A stretch of DNA of 7,255 nt from an archaeon (GTDB lineage Archaea; Iainarchaeota; Iainarchaeia; CSSED10-239), in assembly GCA_029563035.1 (NCBI GenBank), contig JAKQTP010000096.1:1-7255 (forward strand). The letters are read 5' to 3'. Below, one piece after another: positions 6,735 to 7,255 of this stretch. The first letter of the stretch is position 1; each line of letters opens with the position of its first letter. The notes under the pieces are model-generated. The model made no database searches and was not told where the DNA came from. It saw nothing but the letters and a program-made list of their open reading frames with translations. A program made the position numbers and the translations under genes.

Positions 6735-6744
6735 TTTATAAATA
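6735..6744 (+). promoter_or_regulatory. Archaeal TATA-like box 1
   Basis: TTTATAAATA is an excellent archaeal TATA-box match, ten bases after the stop of the last membrane protein gene. Initiation about 25 bases downstream would fall near 6763-6768, at the edge of the palindrome, giving a leader of about 80 bases that begins with a hairpin. No transcription evidence is available; AT-rich spacers produce such matches by chance. Confidence 0.4.
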
Positions 6745-6762
6745 TTACAACAAACACACCAA

Positions 6763-6779
6763 GCTATACTTTGTATAGC
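6763..6779. promoter_or_regulatory. Perfect 7-bp-arm palindrome, candidate operator
   Basis: GCTATAC and GTATAGC are exact reverse complements separated by TTT. The element lies five bases before TATA-like box 2, overlapping the position where TFB would contact the promoter, and at the expected start point of box 1. That placement is typical of archaeal repressor sites. A hairpin at the 5' end of the mRNA is the alternative. Confidence 0.5.
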
Positions 6780-6781
6780 GA

Positions 6782-6792
6782 ATATTTAAATA
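6782..6792 (+). promoter_or_regulatory. Archaeal TATA-like box 2
   Basis: ATATTTAAATA matches the archaeal TATA consensus (TTTAAATA core at 6785-6792), with the purine run GCGAA just upstream as a possible TFB recognition element. Start of transcription is expected near 6812-6816, leaving a leader of about 35 bases that contains the GGAGTGTGAT ribosome binding site (6834-6843) of the gene at 6849. This is the better-placed of the two boxes for that gene. Confidence 0.55.
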
Positions 6793-6848
6793 CTTCAAAG
6801 TTCACAATTATAGTACCATTAAAAAATCCAAATGGAGTGTGATAAAAA

Positions 6849-7238
6849 ATGGGAACAAAAATAATAGAAAAACAAATCGTGACAGAAGAAGTAGAAACTG
6901 ATTCTAATTGGTTTGAAGAATACGATAAACCAAGAGAAGATAAAGAACAACTACCAATCTTTGAAATGAAATTACCTGAAGGACAAATCGCAAGAACAGA
7001 AGAAGTCGTGTTTTTGTCTGAAGGTAAAGAAATGACAACCAGATTTGGAGCAACAATAGTATTTAACATCAAAAACCAAAACCAAGACAAGGTTTGGTTT
7101 ATTAAAAAAACACAATACAACTTGTTAAATCCTATTGCTAAACAAAGAAAGTTAGGATCTATTGTTGGAAAAACTGCTGTTGTAACAAGAGCAGGACAAG
7201 GCGCAAAAGACACCAAATGGGCGTTGATGTTCAAATGA
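6849..7238 (+). CDS. Putative ssDNA-binding OB-fold-like protein, 129 aa
   Basis: The protein is soluble, with an acidic N-terminus (residues 7-33) and a strand-rich core. From residue 52 it reads as alternating beta strands: KVWFIKKTQYNLL (81-93), a short helix-like stretch, and a GKTAVVTRAGQGAKDTKW run (107-124). That closing pattern, G-K-x5-R-x-G-x-G followed by D-T-x-aromatic, resembles the last strands of phage and archaeal single-stranded DNA-binding OB-fold proteins as I know them. It is a pattern resemblance, not a search result. The ATG follows GGAGTGTGAT by five bases, and the gene has its own TATA-like box, so it begins a new transcription unit. Its stop overlaps the next start (ATGA). 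A role in replication or repair of the element is the likely meaning. If the resemblance fails, it is a hypothetical protein. Confidence 0.7.
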   Translation: MGTKIIEKQIVTEEVETDSNWFEEYDKPREDKEQLPIFEMKLPEGQIARTEEVVFLSEGKEMTTRFGATIVFNIKNQNQDKVWFIKKTQYNLLNPIAKQRKLGSIVGKTAVVTRAGQGAKDTKWALMFK

Positions 7239-7255
7239 ATAATTTTGGGTTTGAC
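7235..7255 (+). CDS. Start of the next gene (partial, seven codons)
   Basis: ATG at 7235-7237 overlaps the preceding TGA (7236-7238) in the ATGA arrangement used repeatedly in this window, and the frame stays open to the window edge (MNNFGFD). An imperfect ribosome binding site, GTTGAT (7223-7228), lies six bases upstream. Too short for any functional statement; it would be co-transcribed with the ssDNA-binding-like gene. Confidence 0.45.

Noticed and set aside
6721..6762. Terminator after the membrane gene train
   Set aside because: No T-tract of the kind that ends archaeal transcripts is present; the T-rich part is better explained as a TATA box.
6764..7234. 156-aa ORF on the minus strand opposite the ssDNA-binding-like gene
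   Set aside because: It runs antisense to a plus-strand gene with a good ribosome binding site, TATA-like box and ATGA junction. Its composition (Ser/Val/Phe/Cys-rich) is what the reverse complement of a Lys/Glu/Thr-rich gene gives.
2993..7252. TTTTGGGTTT found at 2993-3002 and again at 7243-7252
   Set aside because: A ten-base match in AT-rich DNA, without extension or matching context, is not enough for a direct repeat or attachment site.

Overview
The window is AT-rich and reads as archaeal. The one real intergenic gap carries consensus-like archaeal TATA boxes. Start codons are preceded by GGAG-GTGAT-type Shine-Dalgarno motifs. The large surface protein is built from Ig-like and LamG-like modules with many N-glycosylation sequons, a style common in AT-rich uncultivated archaea such as DPANN lineages and their mobile elements. 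No universal marker, tRNA or rRNA is present, so the host lineage is inference.

Layout: bases 1-33 hold the tail of an upstream gene. From 30 to 6724 there is one tightly packed plus-strand gene train: a 72-aa secreted or membrane-anchored protein, a 788-aa cysteine-free protein without a signal peptide, a 124-aa two-helix membrane protein, a 51-aa gene (2995-3150) that is easy to miss, an 806-aa glycosylated spike-like surface protein with three C-terminal membrane helices, and three small polytopic membrane proteins of 148, 93 and 144 aa. Most junctions overlap by 1 or 4 bases (ATGA, TAATG, TTGA), so co-transcription and translational coupling are likely. The gap at 6725-6848 carries two TATA-like boxes around a perfect 7-bp-arm palindrome. 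It starts a second unit: a 129-aa protein with a signature resembling phage/archaeal ssDNA-binding OB-fold proteins, then the first seven codons of another gene (7235 onward).

Interpretation: the train looks like an envelope or virion-structure module. It combines one large soluble structural-like protein, one large ectodomain spike and several small membrane proteins, next to what may be the start of a replication module. This fits a membrane-enveloped archaeal virus, provirus or related plasmid. A host cell-surface complex is the main alternative. No capsid, ATPase, integrase or polymerase is visible, so the viral reading is not proven. Two re-annotations matter most. First, the surface-protein gene most probably begins at TTG 3147, giving a clean signal peptide, rather than at GTG 2985. 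Second, the 158 bases this frees encode a separate small ORF that also contains two adjacent hairpins.
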